Assembly (NCBI GenBank): GCA_973895155.1
Contig: OZ316899.1
Span: forward strand, 15,934,001 to 15,998,000
DNA length: 64,000 nt
Direction: 5' to 3'
From: Marsupella aquatica
Lineage: Eukaryota > Marchantiophyta
The notes below the pieces were generated by a model, which ran no database searches, was not told the DNA's origin, and was given only the letters and a program-made list of their open reading frames with translations. The position numbers and the translations under genes were made by a program. Positions 45,919 through 58,200 of the stretch are shown here, in pieces. The stretch's first letter is position 1; each line of letters begins with the position of its first letter.

Positions 45919-48900
45919 ATGATGGAGGTATTCCCCTCTTCATCCAGAGGGTATAGTGCAGTTCCTGACCAGGAGTGAGCTTATTCTGAATCCTTGCAGT
46001 CTTTGTTTACTGGTTCAGTTTATTCACGTCGTGTAACTCGTTCCACAAAATTGTTGCCACCTACTTCTGTTAGCGCTATTTTGGTTCCTAAATCTCTGCG
46101 TAGAAAGATGGAGAACCTCGACACGATTGTGATCCAGGATGTTTTGGACTGCGCACTCGTGGAGACTGATCTCATCTCAAAACATGTCATGTGTTTTGGA
46201 AAGGATTCTCATGGATTTGACAAGGAGCCGCCTCGAATCCCTCTATGCCGATTGGTTCACATGGAGGTGGTTCGTACTTTGCAGAAAGACAGCTCTTCCA
46301 TCGAGAAGCTGAAAGACTCATTTCGCGGTATGGGTTACATTCATCCATAGGAATTCGTTTCTATGTGCAGCCAACGGATGAGAATGGAATTTTTTTGACC
46401 TGTACCCAGGAGATTCCTGAGTCATGGGATCCAATTTGACAATTGGAGAACGAGAAGTTTGAGGCTAAATGCGAGGCCGACCCAGATTTTCTCGTGTTGA
46501 AGGATAAGATGTTCTCTGTCTTCGATGGAAATCATAGGCTGTACTCATGGACGCTTGTTATCGAGGAGAACCCAGACAATCCAAAATACCATCCTTGAGT
46601 GCTCTGCACAATATTTAAGGGAGACAAGGGATCTCTTATTGAAATTGAGGAAACTATGCACATCGTGAATCAGTAAGTTCTCGTTCTTTTTTGGTACCTT
46701 CTTTGAATCTTGCGAGTGTTCTATTTAAGAGCGCTCAGCGCTGGTTATAGATAAATTGTACTTTGACTCTAACTCGCTGCGTCTCTTCATGTAGGCTTGG
46801 CCAAGCCGTTGTTGAGCCATCCTGGATCCTCGATGCAGATAGAATCAAACAAATTCTGGTGCATGACCTTGAGTATTACAATAAGCTGATTGACCCGGAT
46901 AATTTCAACAAGTTTGAGAGCATTCGGCTGAAGACTCGGAAGGGGTCATGGTATACGAAGAAGATGCCACAGGAAGGCTCTTGTTTACATTCTATGTGAG
47001 AACAATATAAAGTCCTATTCGCACCAATTCAAGCTTGACATGGAGGCAGCCGAGGCTCAAGGGAGTCCCTGGTCGGTGGACGAGATTTCCAAACGGCATG
47101 CGGCCATGATGAAGGACGCAACCAAAGACTGGGCAGTGAAGTCCTCAAAAATTATGCCCTTGTTAAGTCCTGAATTTGAAGATTTTCTTAGTACATGTGC
47201 AGAAATGTATGTTGTCACAGAGAGAAACAAGAGAGAGAAGAATCTTGACGCCGTCATATGTACAATGGACCGCGCCTGATTGTTCACTGCTATTTCTGCC
47301 CTAGACCCAAAGTTGCAAAGCACCCTACTTGTGGCACATTGCAATCCTGAGCTGCAGAGACAGTTTTTCCACCCAGCAAGTGTTAACAACAACCCAGTCA
47401 AACAATGGTGTCATACTTGGATCACTTGAAATAGTGTAGAGGGAATTGTTGTCGGCATGTTACATTCATGTCTGCGTGAAGTAGAGCAAACGATGCCCAC
47501 GACTAGATTAGAAGAGTGGAATTGTGGTTCATTTGATGATCTCGTTCAGTTTGTTACAAACGAATTCAAGAGATATGGTGATTCTGTGAAGAGTAAGTTC
47601 TTTCACACTATGTGGCCTTCAAAGTATCCAGACAAAGAAGACTACACCCAGAAAAACCAGAAGCGAGCTAAAAGGTATCTTTACAGGTTCTACATGCACA
47701 TGGAGGTAACCAAACCTGATTACTTTTGGGCATATCCTGCAGCTTTCATGAAGTGGATTACAATAAGTGAGGATGACGCCATAGTTGATTTGTACTCCAT
47801 GTACCCAGCAGAGGGCATATTTCCTTCGAGACCTATGACAGAATGGGAGAGAACTCACTGCCCCTGGTATCTAGATACAGATAGATGGGATTCCCCTTTT
47901 GATCAAAGGGAGAAAGATGCATTCCATAAGCTTTCAAAGTCCCACATACCAGCAAAAATTGTGTCTGACATGAAGCAGGGCCTGCTAGACGATGTAGACA
48001 AGTCTACCACAGACTTGCAAAGTATCTGTGAAATGACTATTGTTCATGTGGACCGAAGTCGCAAACCTCGAGCGAAAGCAAAAGCGGAGTTAGCAGCACC
48101 AAGCGAGTCAACAAAATCTGGGAGGAAAAGTGAGTATAGTGTTCCATAGTTTGGCCAGCGCCTGGCGTTGGCTAGAATTGTCATGCAAATTCACATTTCT
48201 TTCTAGATTCTTAGGCCTTTGTTGAAACCTAAGTGATTTGCATTTGGTTAGCGCTTGGCGCTAGCTTGTTTGAATACTCGGGATTTACTTGTTCTAACTA
48301 GGACCTATTGGTAATTTAGGAGGGAGGAAGTCTAATACTGCAGGAATAGGAGATACTAAATTGGATGCTACACCTGAAGTTTCTGAGGCAAACACCGGAG
48401 CTTGATCAGACCCCATTACTCCTGTCGACAAGGGGAAGGTAATAGTTCTGGTCGACACCATAAGTACCAGGAAGAAATGAAAGAGAGCTATCAAAGGTGG
48501 ACCTTCTTCAAGGGAGAGTGTTGCAGCATCTAGTGTCCAACGTGAAGTTGGAAACTTCAAAACTAGAGTGTCTCGTCATGCCATGGTTGAGACAAGCATA
48601 TCCAATTTTTTTGACTCGACTTTCAACAAGGGGGAAAAACCTGAATGGGTTAGTAATGTGGAGAAGTGGGGGAAGGATCTCGTTAAGTTGGGATATTAAG
48701 AGAAGGGTGTTGTGCGAGGAGGAAAGGAAAGATCGTTTGGAGTGGATGCAGGTTTCATTTACCTACCGACCAGGTTCAAACCAACGAACATAGATAAGAA
48801 GGTTCCTAAATGGAACACTCCAGATCACTCCATGGCTAGATCTTTTTTCAAATCATGGATCCATTTCTATCAGATGATGGGTTCCTTGCAATTCTACACA

Positions 48901-50104
48901 ATGGGGAGTACGATCCCATGTCTCAAGTCATTGCTGCCTGTCAGGAGTCAAGAAAATTCCAGTGCATATGCACGCATAATGTTGTAATGTCTGTCCCGAT
49001 GTACGCGGCAAAGACAGACCGTCAGGTAATTATCTACTCTTAACTATATCGCGTTTTGAGTTATAACTCGTTTAACCTGGAGTTGCCAATTGACACTTAG
49101 GATTGCTTTTCACAGATGTTTACCCTCAGGCTGGACATATTTGGTCAAATTAATGGGAAATGTAAAATTCCCAAAGACCCTAAATTCCGTCCACTCTCCA
49201 TCAGTGAGGACCCCTTGGTCACCAATTTGATTGGACTCCCTTCTCTCAAATCCGATCCATTCCTGCAAATGGAGTTTTCTAGAAATGCTCGCCTGTCTAT
49301 CGGGTTTATGCAATCTGTCATCGAGCTTGTCACCCAACCTCGTGATATTTTTATGGATTGGACCGCTGGGGCTGGAAGCTCCTTCATTGCTGGAGACTTC
49401 TCCGGGAGGTTTGTGCTCGGGATAGAACATAGAAAAGAATTTATTGAAACCGCTTTGAAGGTTTTCATGGATTTGTTGTCTCCCAAAGAGATTGCGGTTT
49501 TACCTCCACCTGTTCCTACTGCCGACAAAAAGAAGCGAGATAAGCTTCGGTCGGTACTCAATTTTGATTGTGATGATGAGTCCAATGAAGGTGAAGATGG
49601 AGAGGAACAAGGTACATGGGACTCAGAGGAGGAAAAGGAAGAACCTTGTGGATCTCTAGATGAAACCGATAGTGATGACTCTTCCAAGTAATGTTCATAA
49701 ACTCGTAAGCTTCTTTCTCCATTCCCGTCAATTTAAAACATTTATGTGTTGTTTTGGAGAAAGGCACCTAACTTGCTGGATTTTGATTCATCAGGTCAGA
49801 GTGGAATGCGAGGAGACGTTTCAAACTGCGAAGGAGGGTTGCTAGACACAACATAGAAACACCAGAAAAACCTTTTGTTCTTCCCTCATATGCAGAGAAA
49901 GCCGCAAGGAAAGCCGAGAGTACAAGGACGCTTTGCTGGGAAAACAAAGGTCTTCGATTACAAAGGGGTGTTGACAGGAAGTTCATTAAACATCCTTATG
50001 TTGATGACTTCTCCCGCAGCCAGTACGTAGATGATGAGGCTGTGTCCACGGACAAATCTGAGAGTACAGATTTTGGTTCCGAATCAGAATCTACAGAATC
50101 GTGA
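45919..50104 (+). pseudogene. ParB-like plus DNA-methyltransferase-like protein of MULE2 (five exons, disrupted)
   Basis: Exons read by eye: 45919-46672, 46795-48129, 48302-49025, 49116-49687 and 49795-50104, all with GT-AG junctions that keep frame. Exon 1 is ParB-like: EPPRIPLCRL, then SIEKLKDSFRGMGYIHP and later FSVFDGNHRLYSW (about 46510-46545); the G-N-H-R motif is the nucleotide-binding signature of ParB/sulfiredoxin-fold domains. Exon 2 is a helical region of unknown type. Exons 3-4 resemble a beta-class (N4/N6) DNA methyltransferase: FLSDDGFLAILHNGEYDP, then the SAM-binding motif DWTAGAGSSFIAGDFSGRFV with LGIEHRKEFIETA (49356-49430). The catalytic DPPY-type motif is not obvious; the expected place reads VDAGFIYLPTRF. 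The tail is acidic and basic. Lesions: stops at 45976, 46437, 46597, 47277, about 47430 and several in exon 3, and frameshifts near 46345, 46975 and 48850. Likely role: DNA binding/modification for the element (inference). Confidence 0.72.
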
Positions 50105-50429
50105 CACGTATTGAGGAATTTAGGGAGAAATTCTTTACCAACGCCTGGCGCTAATACCAACTTATATTCAAATCCTCTCATTGGGTCCTTATAAATTAAT
50201 GTCTCATTACTTGTGTTTTTTACAAGCGCCAGGCGCTCGCCAAATGGTGATTCATAAAGCGAATATTTCCAGCTCTTATTTGTGTAACACGGCCGTTTGG
50301 TCTTTGTCGTGTCCTACCAACGGTCATCATAATGAGACAAATAGTAGGCAATACATAGTATAATATATGTTTTGGATACCAATGGCCATTCCATTTAGGT
50401 CCGTTAGTTTGCCAAGGAAACCCACATGG
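50105..50429. other. Noncoding spacer between the ParB-like/MTase gene and ORF3
   Basis: Holds two palindromes (50140-50153, 50225-50237). No ORF of note. Probably the 3' UTR/terminator of the upstream gene and promoter of ORF3. Confidence 0.5.
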
Positions 50430-50820
50430 ACTGTATTCAGACGACATTTTTGGATCTCTAGGATGACATTTTCGGATCTCTTGTTGACAACATTTTTGAA
50501 CGACATTTTTTGATCTCTTGTTGATGGCATCTCTCTCGGACGATATTTTTGGATCTCTTGTTGACAACAGTTTTCAAGGATGACACTTGTTGCGGACGAC
50601 AAGTTTTTGGACCGACAATTGTTTTGGGACTGACGACCATTTTCTTCAATGACACTTTTTACGCACTTCAATTCTTGCGGTGGACAGTTTTTGGGCCCAC
50701 GACCGTTTGCGGATGTTTTGCAGAAGATACAGTTTGGGCGTTTCGCAGGAGACATTTTTTGCGGACGACATCTTTCGGACCCACGACCTTTTGCAGGCAG
50801 TTTTTGCATTTTTTCAGAGG
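50430..50820. repeat. Degenerate short tandem repeats before ORF3
   Basis: Repeated words GGACGAC(A)TTTTT, GGATCTCTTGTTGAC(AA)CA and GACCGTTTGCGGA at intervals of about 25-45 bp, strongly T-rich, grading from GGATCTCTTGTTGA units on the left to GCGGACGAC units on the right. It lies directly upstream of ATG 50853. Confidence 0.75.
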
Positions 50821-50852
50821 GGAAGTTGACACTTGATCGGGCTCTATTCAAC

Positions 50853-51414
50853 ATGGAGAGAAATGGTGAGCTCATGGATTGGGAGGCAGCGTTCCTCCCT
50901 TCTCGTGTGCATCCGAAAGAGAGCCATTTCAGTTCTTTTGAGTCATGGATGGAGACTGAAGAGACTGAAACCTCTACTTTCCGGAACCGTCACGCTCTAT
51001 CGTATGATGAGGCTATTGATCCTGGAGAAAAGAACATCCCGTGGATTGTCGATGCTCCTCCGCTCCCATTTGCAAGCAGGTTCTTGTCTCATCAGGCTGT
51101 TCCTGTTGATGGTGTACTGCCAATCGATAGGAGAGTTCAAGAAATGTTTGGGCGAGTTGACTTTAAGGACAGTAATATTCCCAATGAAGGTTTTACGAGG
51201 GCAATGCGTCGGGGTCCTTTTGAGAGATACATTTGATTGCGTGGTCTTGGATTCAAGAAAAATCGGAGGAGAGAAGCGGCAAGAGTGGAGGATGATTGCA
51301 ACTTTGAAAGCTAGATGCAATCACTTATTTGTTGTTCCTTCGGTTTTTCACAAAGAACGGCATCACATTGTTCAGTTTGGTGATCACTTTAAGCTAGCAC
51401 CGAGCGCTGCTTAA
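50853..51414 (+). pseudogene. ORF3 of MULE2, unknown protein (one frameshift)
   Basis: From ATG 50853 (MERNGELMDWEAAFLPSRVH) the frame is open for 127 codons to TGA 51234-51236. A shift of one frame near 51215 continues with DCVVLDSRKIGGEKRQEW and CNHLFVVPSVFH to a stop at 51412. Together it is about 185 residues, mixed charge, no signal peptide or membrane segment. I do not recognise the family. It shares strand with the ParB-like/MTase gene and lies about 750 bp downstream of it. It could be a third gene of the element or a remote exon of the same gene. The end of the coding sequence overlaps a palindrome copy (51394-51407). Confidence 0.5.
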
Positions 51415-51973
51415 GCTCTTTTGATGTTTCGGGATGGAGTCACCCTCGGCTTAATCGTTAGGGTTTTTCCCGGTTGTTGTCTTCAGGAATTCCATAGTTT
51501 TTCCTACAATTGTTGGCTAGCGTCGAGCGCTGCTTTTGTTTTACTAGCAATCCTCAGCCGGGGTCGACTATGGCTTCTGTATATCGGATTTCTAGGCCTA
51601 CAGGTTTTAACTTATAAGTGCGTTTTTAGGACTTGCGCCGAACGCATTTTGTGCTTTGCGATTATATATGACGGTTTTATTTTCCCCCTATGCATTTTGA
51701 CATATATTGGTCTCGGATTTTGTTTATCTCAATTGTGAAACGGTTTTATTTGTTGTAAAATACATGATTCCATTTAGTCCAATTTCCTTTCACGCGGATT
51801 TGATCGTCTTGATTTCTATACCAGTAGTTTGAAACGCATCTTTCGTCCCCTTTTTTCCTGATCACTGTTCACTGCTACCCAAACACTGTTCATTGGTAAC
51901 AATTTCTTTTAGTTGATAACAATAACTATTTGTTGTTATTGTTATCTGTTTGCTGTCATTTGTAAATTCCCTG
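51415..51973. other. Right terminal region of MULE2
   Basis: Noncoding. Two to three degenerate palindromes, then AT-rich sequence with GATAACAATAAC words and the inverted-repeat end ...AAATTCCCTG. TGCTTCCG (51974-51981) follows as the duplicated target. Confidence 0.65.
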
Positions 51974-51981
51974 TGCTTCCG

Positions 51982-52264
51982 CCTCCCTAGGTCCCGAGCA
52001 ACAAGAGAATGAGCGAGTATACAGAGTGTCGGTCCCCTCCCCGCGAAGCCGCCTCCTGATGGCTTGTGTGATCAAGCCCGGATTAGGTCATAACCCTAAT
52101 CTCGCTTAATCGCAACCGTTGGATCCTACCCTATCGCAATCCTCCTTGCGACACATTGTAATCGGCTTCGGTCTTTATTTCTACCTTATACTATCTAACT
52201 AATTTTTATTCAGCCATTATTTTAGGCTTAACTAGGTACTTCGTGATCCTGGCAAGGCATCACA
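51982..52264 (-). repeat. 3' LTR of element A, proximal (U3) segment
   Basis: Matches 63270-63561 of the 5' LTR, from CCTCCCTAGGTCCCGAGC to GGCATCACA. The LTR boundary next to the polypurine tract is at 52264. Confidence 0.93.
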
Positions 52265-55200
52265 TAGCTCCCCACTGAATTGTGAAGCGTCCTCGCAAAC
52301 ATCTTCAAATTCATACATGTAGTGTTTTTAAGCCTATCATAATGTACTCTTACACGGTATATCTCACCTATGATATTTGCTAATTGAACTAACCCATTAG
52401 AGAATATCATTTCCACCTTGTAAGGTGCTAGCCAACGAGTGTAAAGCTTCCCTGGAAACTTTGCGTACCTATTGTCATAAAGTAACACAAGATCACCAAT
52501 TTGAATACAGATTGGCTTTAGCTTTTTATCATATCGCTGCTTCATCAGTGTTTGACAATACTTCAGTCTTTCTGATGCTATTAATCTGGCTTCCTCCAAT
52601 CCCTCGAGTTGATACAACCTTGCTTCCCTACTCTCTGCCTCATTTAGACGTTCTCGTATGGTAACACGATATGTGGGAACCTCCAATTCTATTGGCACTA
52701 AGGCCTCCTGCCCAAATGTTAGGAAATAAGGTGTGTGTCCTGTGGTTGTTTTGTAGGCCAAATTGTAAGCAAAAACAGCAACGTACAGCTTGTCATCCCA
52801 ATCGTCCTTGTGCTCTTACACTGTCTTATTCAGTATCTTACCAATGATTCCATTCGCTCTTTTGTTAAGTCCATTGGCCTTCGGATGGTAGGGAGTCGTA
52901 GGCCGATGCCAAACCAAGTATTGCTCATTAAGCCGTCCGACAATATCATTCAAAAAATGAGTTCCCTAATCACTGACCAGCTCTAGAGGTGCCCCATACC
53001 GAGTAAAGATCTGCTTGTATAAAAATCGAGCAGTTGTAACTGCATCATCCTTCATTGTTGGCCTAGCCTCTACCCATTTAGTCGCATAATCAGTGGCCAA
53101 GATGATGTACTTATTCCTCCGAGGATAAGTTTTTGGCTTCAGAGGCCCAATGTAATCAATGCCCCATTTTTCAAATGCGGCAAGGGGTAAAACTGGATGC
53201 AATGGATGTCTACTGGCAGCCCTTGGTCCCCCGGCCCTTTGGCAAGGATCACATTCCCTAATGAATTTATGGACATCCTTGTGCAGAGTCGGCCACCAGT
53301 AACCGGCATCCAATACCTTGCGGGTAGTTACTACTGGTGCAAAATGACCTTCGGCCTCCTCTCCATGCATTGCTTCCATTACTTTCCGGGCATCATCCTT
53401 CTCCAAACATTGCTGGAGCTTACCATATGCTCCCATTCTGTGCAACACCCCATGAATGGTCTGGTAACGAGCTGCCTTTCGTAAGAAAACCACTTGTTGC
53501 TCTCTAGTCCAAGCCCTATTCAACCTTGTTGTACTTAGAAATCCCAGTATCTCCAAGTACCAAGTAGTTGAATCCTTGACTTGAAATAACTCCTCATTCG
53601 GAAATCGGTCGTCAATGCAATCTGATGCCGGATCACCGGGTATTCTGGAGAAGAAATCTGCATTTGCATGTAACTTTCCAGGTTTAACCCTCAATTCATA
53701 ATTGAATTCCTGCAATAGTAATATCCATCAGGCCACTCGTCGTATAAGATCCGGCTTGTTTACTAGGTACTTCAAACTTTCATGATCTGTATGAAAGATC
53801 ACTCGGTAACCTAATAAGTAGTGTTGGAACTTTTTACAGGAGTAGATGACCCCCAACGCTTCCCTCTCCGTGGTTGAGTAGTTCTGCTTGGCTACAGCTA
53901 ACTATCGGCTTGCAAAATAGATGGGGTGATCCTTCCCCTTATCATCTAACTGGCTTAAAATAGAATCGATGCAAAAACCTGATACATCCACAAATACATG
54001 GAAATCCTTATTCCAATTAGGTGCCATCACGACAGGTGCTTCCACCAGTTTTTGCTTCAACTGTATCACAGTCGTAACTTGTTTAGGTGTTGGTTCGAAG
54101 TCCCCTGGGCCCTCACTCCGTGTCAAAGAAGTGGACCCCCCTACGGTCGGGCCTTTTTCCTGTTTACCCCTTGTTATTTCCATTTTACTATTAAAAGTTC
54201 CCTTATTACCGGTAATAATTATAATTATTAGTTCAAAATGAATAAAAATTACCCTTCGAGCGTTCGCACGTCCTCCACGTATTTTAGTTAAGACTGAGGG
54301 CCCAGGGTTTGAAGTCTGGACTGTTTTGAGCATGTTGGTTAACGGCAGTGCTAGTTTGGAAAAATCTTGGATAAACCTTCAATAGTAACCAATACAACCC
54401 AAGAAAGATCTGACATCTTTTATATTCTTGGGGTGCATGATATCCAACCAAACTGCCAATTTTCCCTTATCAATTTCAATACCCTTCTTGGATACCTTGT
54501 GACCAAGCAAGACCCCTTGAGTTACTCCAAAAAAACATTTATCTAGATGTAGCTTCAATCCCACCTGTCTGCATCTTTCAAAGGTTCTACGTAAGTACTT
54601 GGCATGTTTGGACGCCTTCCCGAACACAACAAAATCATCGATGAATATCTCCAAAAATTTCTGGAGGTAATCATGAAATATGTTAACCATCAACCTTTGG
54701 AACATAGCTGGTGCATTACATAATCCGAAAGACATCCGGTTAAACACATAGATTCCCCACTCAATAATGAAAGCAATTTTGATCTGATCCTCCTGCCTAA
54801 TTCTGATTTGATTATATCCAGAGTAGCCACCCATAAAAGAATACAACTCATGGCTGGCTACAATGTCTAACACCATATCAGTAAGGTAAAGGAAAGTGAT
54901 CCTTTAAAGTGACGTCGTTCAGCTTCCTATAATCCTGGCAAACCCTTATCTTCGGCTTGCCATCCGGTCCTGCCTTCTTGGGTACAATGACAATAGGAGA
55001 TACCCAGTCCAAATGGAGAACTGGCGTAATGAAGCCAGCTTCCACCAATTTGTCGATTTTTGCTTTTACCAACAATGAATACTTTGGATTCATTCTCCTC
55101 ATTGGTTGCCGAAATGATTTGGCTCCCAACATCAGGTCAATCCAATGCTCTCCTAACTTTGGGTCCACTCCTTGTAAATCAAGGTGACTCCAAGCAAAAA

Positions 55201-58200
55201 CATCCTGGTATTCCATAAGTAACTCACTGATCTCCTTTTTGATTTTGGGAGCAAGGTCCCTACCCAGATTCACCTCCCAACCTTTGCCCAACTTAAGCTT
55301 CCTGTATTGCTTTGATTGAATGATGTTGATTTGCTTCTTTAGATTTGGATCTAGGTCTGCTTCCAACCTGGCCAACCTCATTCCTCCATATACTGGAATT
55401 TTGGGCTCCATGATCGTTTCCATCACCTCCGCTGTCGACTCCCCACTGGAAGAAGTAGCTTCTTCAATGATGGTGTTGATCTCCACTGAAGTAGATCCAA
55501 TCGGCTTCGGCTTCCCTTTTAGCCTTAGCATTTTCAACCTCATTTTTTTGGTAGCCGGCCGACACCTTAGTCCGCTCGGAACAATTGACTCCAAAATCAC
55601 CTTATTTATTGTGACAGCAGGTACTCCATCTTGAATTGACTGCAACGCCTCCTGATTCGGTCGCGTAGCTGCCTGGTCTGCCGAGTGAGTTTTTGTAATT
55701 GGAGTGACCTTTTCATCAACCAGCGCTGCCGACTCCGGCCACTGTGCCACAACGCTTGATGAAAATCCGCCAATTTGACGTTGGGATCCTTTGATAGAAC
55801 AAGTTCCTCCACTTGAACCTGTGATTTGGTTTCTTTATCCATGATAATTGATTCCAAAAAAGCGGCCTCAATTGCGAAGCAACTGTCAGTCGGGACTTCC
55901 TGAAATTCTGGCTTGCCTTCCTCAATTATGGGTTCCATCCGACTCCTCCTTGCTAACATTAGTGGAATTGAAATGGGCTCTTCCTCAATTTCCGGAATGA
56001 TTGGCCTTATGGAATCTGTGTCTCCCATCCAAAGTCCATTGGGGGGTGTATCAGGTCCAAACACACTTGCTTCTATTACCCCTGATAAGCATTCCAGCCA
56101 ACGCACATCATCAGCAAATTCTAACCTAGTATCATAGCCGTCTGCTTCTCGAATCAACCTGGTTGCTTCCTCCTCGACTTCCCATGACATGGTAATAGGT
56201 GGAGTTCCGAATGTAAACTATTTTGTTCCCCAATTTTCCACAACTTTTGCAAGGTACAACAAGGGTCGCCCTATCAACACCCTAAATGAGGTAGGGTTCA
56301 TCGGCTTCATCATAATGTAATTGATGCTGAATGCAATACCACCAATCTCCGTGCGTATTCCTCGAAGAATGCCAGTGGGAACTACCTGATAGCCGTTGGC
56401 CATATTCAGCACCCTTCCTGTCAATTCTGGTTTTGAATCCCCAGGCCGCCGCTGTGAATCGATGAGTATGCATACCCCCGATCCTCCATCAATTGGTACA
56501 TGCATAACCTTTTCCTTATTGATGATCACTGGTAAGCAAGGAGCTCCCCTGTCTTCTTGGATCATCGTGACATCTATACAAGTAGCTACTCTTGGAAGCC
56601 TTGGCTTACCGGCAATGGCTTTTTTCAATTGCTTCCAGAAATACAGGCTATTTTTTAACAATTGACCTACCGTAGCCAAAACACAAGATTCCTATACATC
56701 CTTTGCCAAATTGTATGGCACCAACTGTTTCCCTGCGTCATCCTCCTGAGGTAATTTAATCGCTCTAAGAGGATTCTCCTGAGTAGGTAATGATTCTGGT
56801 TCCTTTGGTTTGAGAGGTGTGCTTGGTGAAGTCAGTGACGGTATACTTCTGTTCTCCATTGTTTCCTTTGAAGTGGAAACAATCTCCTCCTTCATACGCT
56901 CGACTGCTCTCTTGATATCCTTCTGGAGTGCAACTTCATTCTCGTCCTTCTCCAGTTCTACCAATTGCTCCTTCAAGCTAGCCGTGACTGCCGGAAAAAA
57001 TAAACTGGGATGCGTTCGATCAAAATCACTATCCTGGGAAGGACTGGGATCACCAGGTATGACTTGCGGGTCCTCAGTGACAAGGGCTTTGCCGCTAGAA
57101 TCCGAAGAAGTGGAATCAGACGTATCTTTTTTTCCACGACTTCTTTTTCTTGGTAATCCCTCCCACCTTTGCTTCCTTCTGGTAGATCTAGTGGATACCC
57201 GATAACAATCGGCATCAACTTCTTCTTCGGAATAAGTGGACAGGGCGTCCGCTTCATCGTCAGAAGGTGAAAATTCCCCTCGTGCTTCCTCACGTCATCC
57301 TAAGTCAATATGATTTACCTGGGCTCCTCCCGGCATAGTTCCTGTTGGCAATACTTTTGGCGTGGGTTTGACAGGTACAGCAGCCATCCCGACTAACCAA
57401 ATAGGGCATTGGGTAAGTATATGCCCTTCTCCTTTGCAACCCATACAAAGCTTTACTAGCTGACCATCCGCCTGCTTCCTTGCATTGGTGCACTCCCGGG
57501 AGAAGTGACCTGGTTGACCGCAATTGTAGCATGCTGCAAATCTCTGAACATTTGGTTGTGGAGGTGTAGTTGGATTTTGAATGATGTGTGGATACATTTC
57601 CCCTACATTGGTTCTCAATGCTCCCTACAAAGAGGTGGGTCGGTTAGCCAAATCTTGGGCTCCGGCCTCACTGATGCCGAACACACTATCTACAGCATCT
57701 CCAAGTATGTACTCCACCTATGACTCTCCTATCGTACCCTTGGTTATCAATCAAACATGCTTTGTACCACACTTTGGACAGACATCCTTGTGATGTCCGA
57801 TGGTATAACAGCGAGCGCACTATACTGAGGTGTCATCAATAGTCTCCCTCTTCTTTGGTTGGGAGTTGGCTAATAACATCTTTAACTGCTCTATGATCGC
57901 TGTCAATTGATCCGGAGATGCTTTCTTAGGATCAATCTTGGTTCTCACCTTCTCCACAACCTTATCCTTTTTTTGAATTTCTTCTTTTTACTCTTTTCTC
58001 CATCCTTCGAACTGGAAGATGTTTCACTCTTACTGGTATCATCCTCAGAGCTGCTACTCCCCTCCTTGGCTTTCTTGGATCGCTTCTTCTTTTCTTTTTT
58101 CTTGCCTGATCCCTCTTCAGAAGATGAGTCCTTGGACTTATAGTGTTTTTTCCTGCTCGTGATATCTGCATTGATGTAGAGCTGAATGTCACGAATTACT

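Larger units (their letters stand above)
45634..51646. repeat. Dispersed palindromes TAGCGCC-N-GGCGCTA, right half of MULE2
   Basis: Copies at about 45634-45648, 46730-46742, 48157-48169, 48249-48263, 50140-50153, 50225-50237, 51394-51407, 51518-51531 and 51634-51646. Three lie in introns of the ParB-like/MTase gene and the others in flanking noncoding DNA; one touches the end of ORF3. Those toward the right end are more degenerate. Confidence 0.88.
26338..51973. mobile_element. MULE2: Mutator-like element with transposase, ParB-like/MTase gene and a third ORF; split by Ty3 element B
   Basis: The left end reads GGGTATGACAGCCATGACAG and the right end, reverse-complemented, reads CAGGGAATTTACAAATGACAG. 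Both continue with AAACAGA/AACA-rich sequence and share GTTACCAAT about 100 bp in, so the ends are imperfect inverted repeats. TGCTTCCG is duplicated at 26330-26337 and 51974-51981, and the empty site is seen in the other LTR of element A near 63264. Without element B the unit is about 11.5 kb. It holds a minus-strand transposase, a plus-strand ParB-like/methyltransferase gene and a plus-strand ORF3. Some 16 palindromes of the type TAGCGCC-N-GGCGCTA lie on both sides of B and almost nowhere in exons, confirming that the two halves are one element. Confidence 0.85.
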
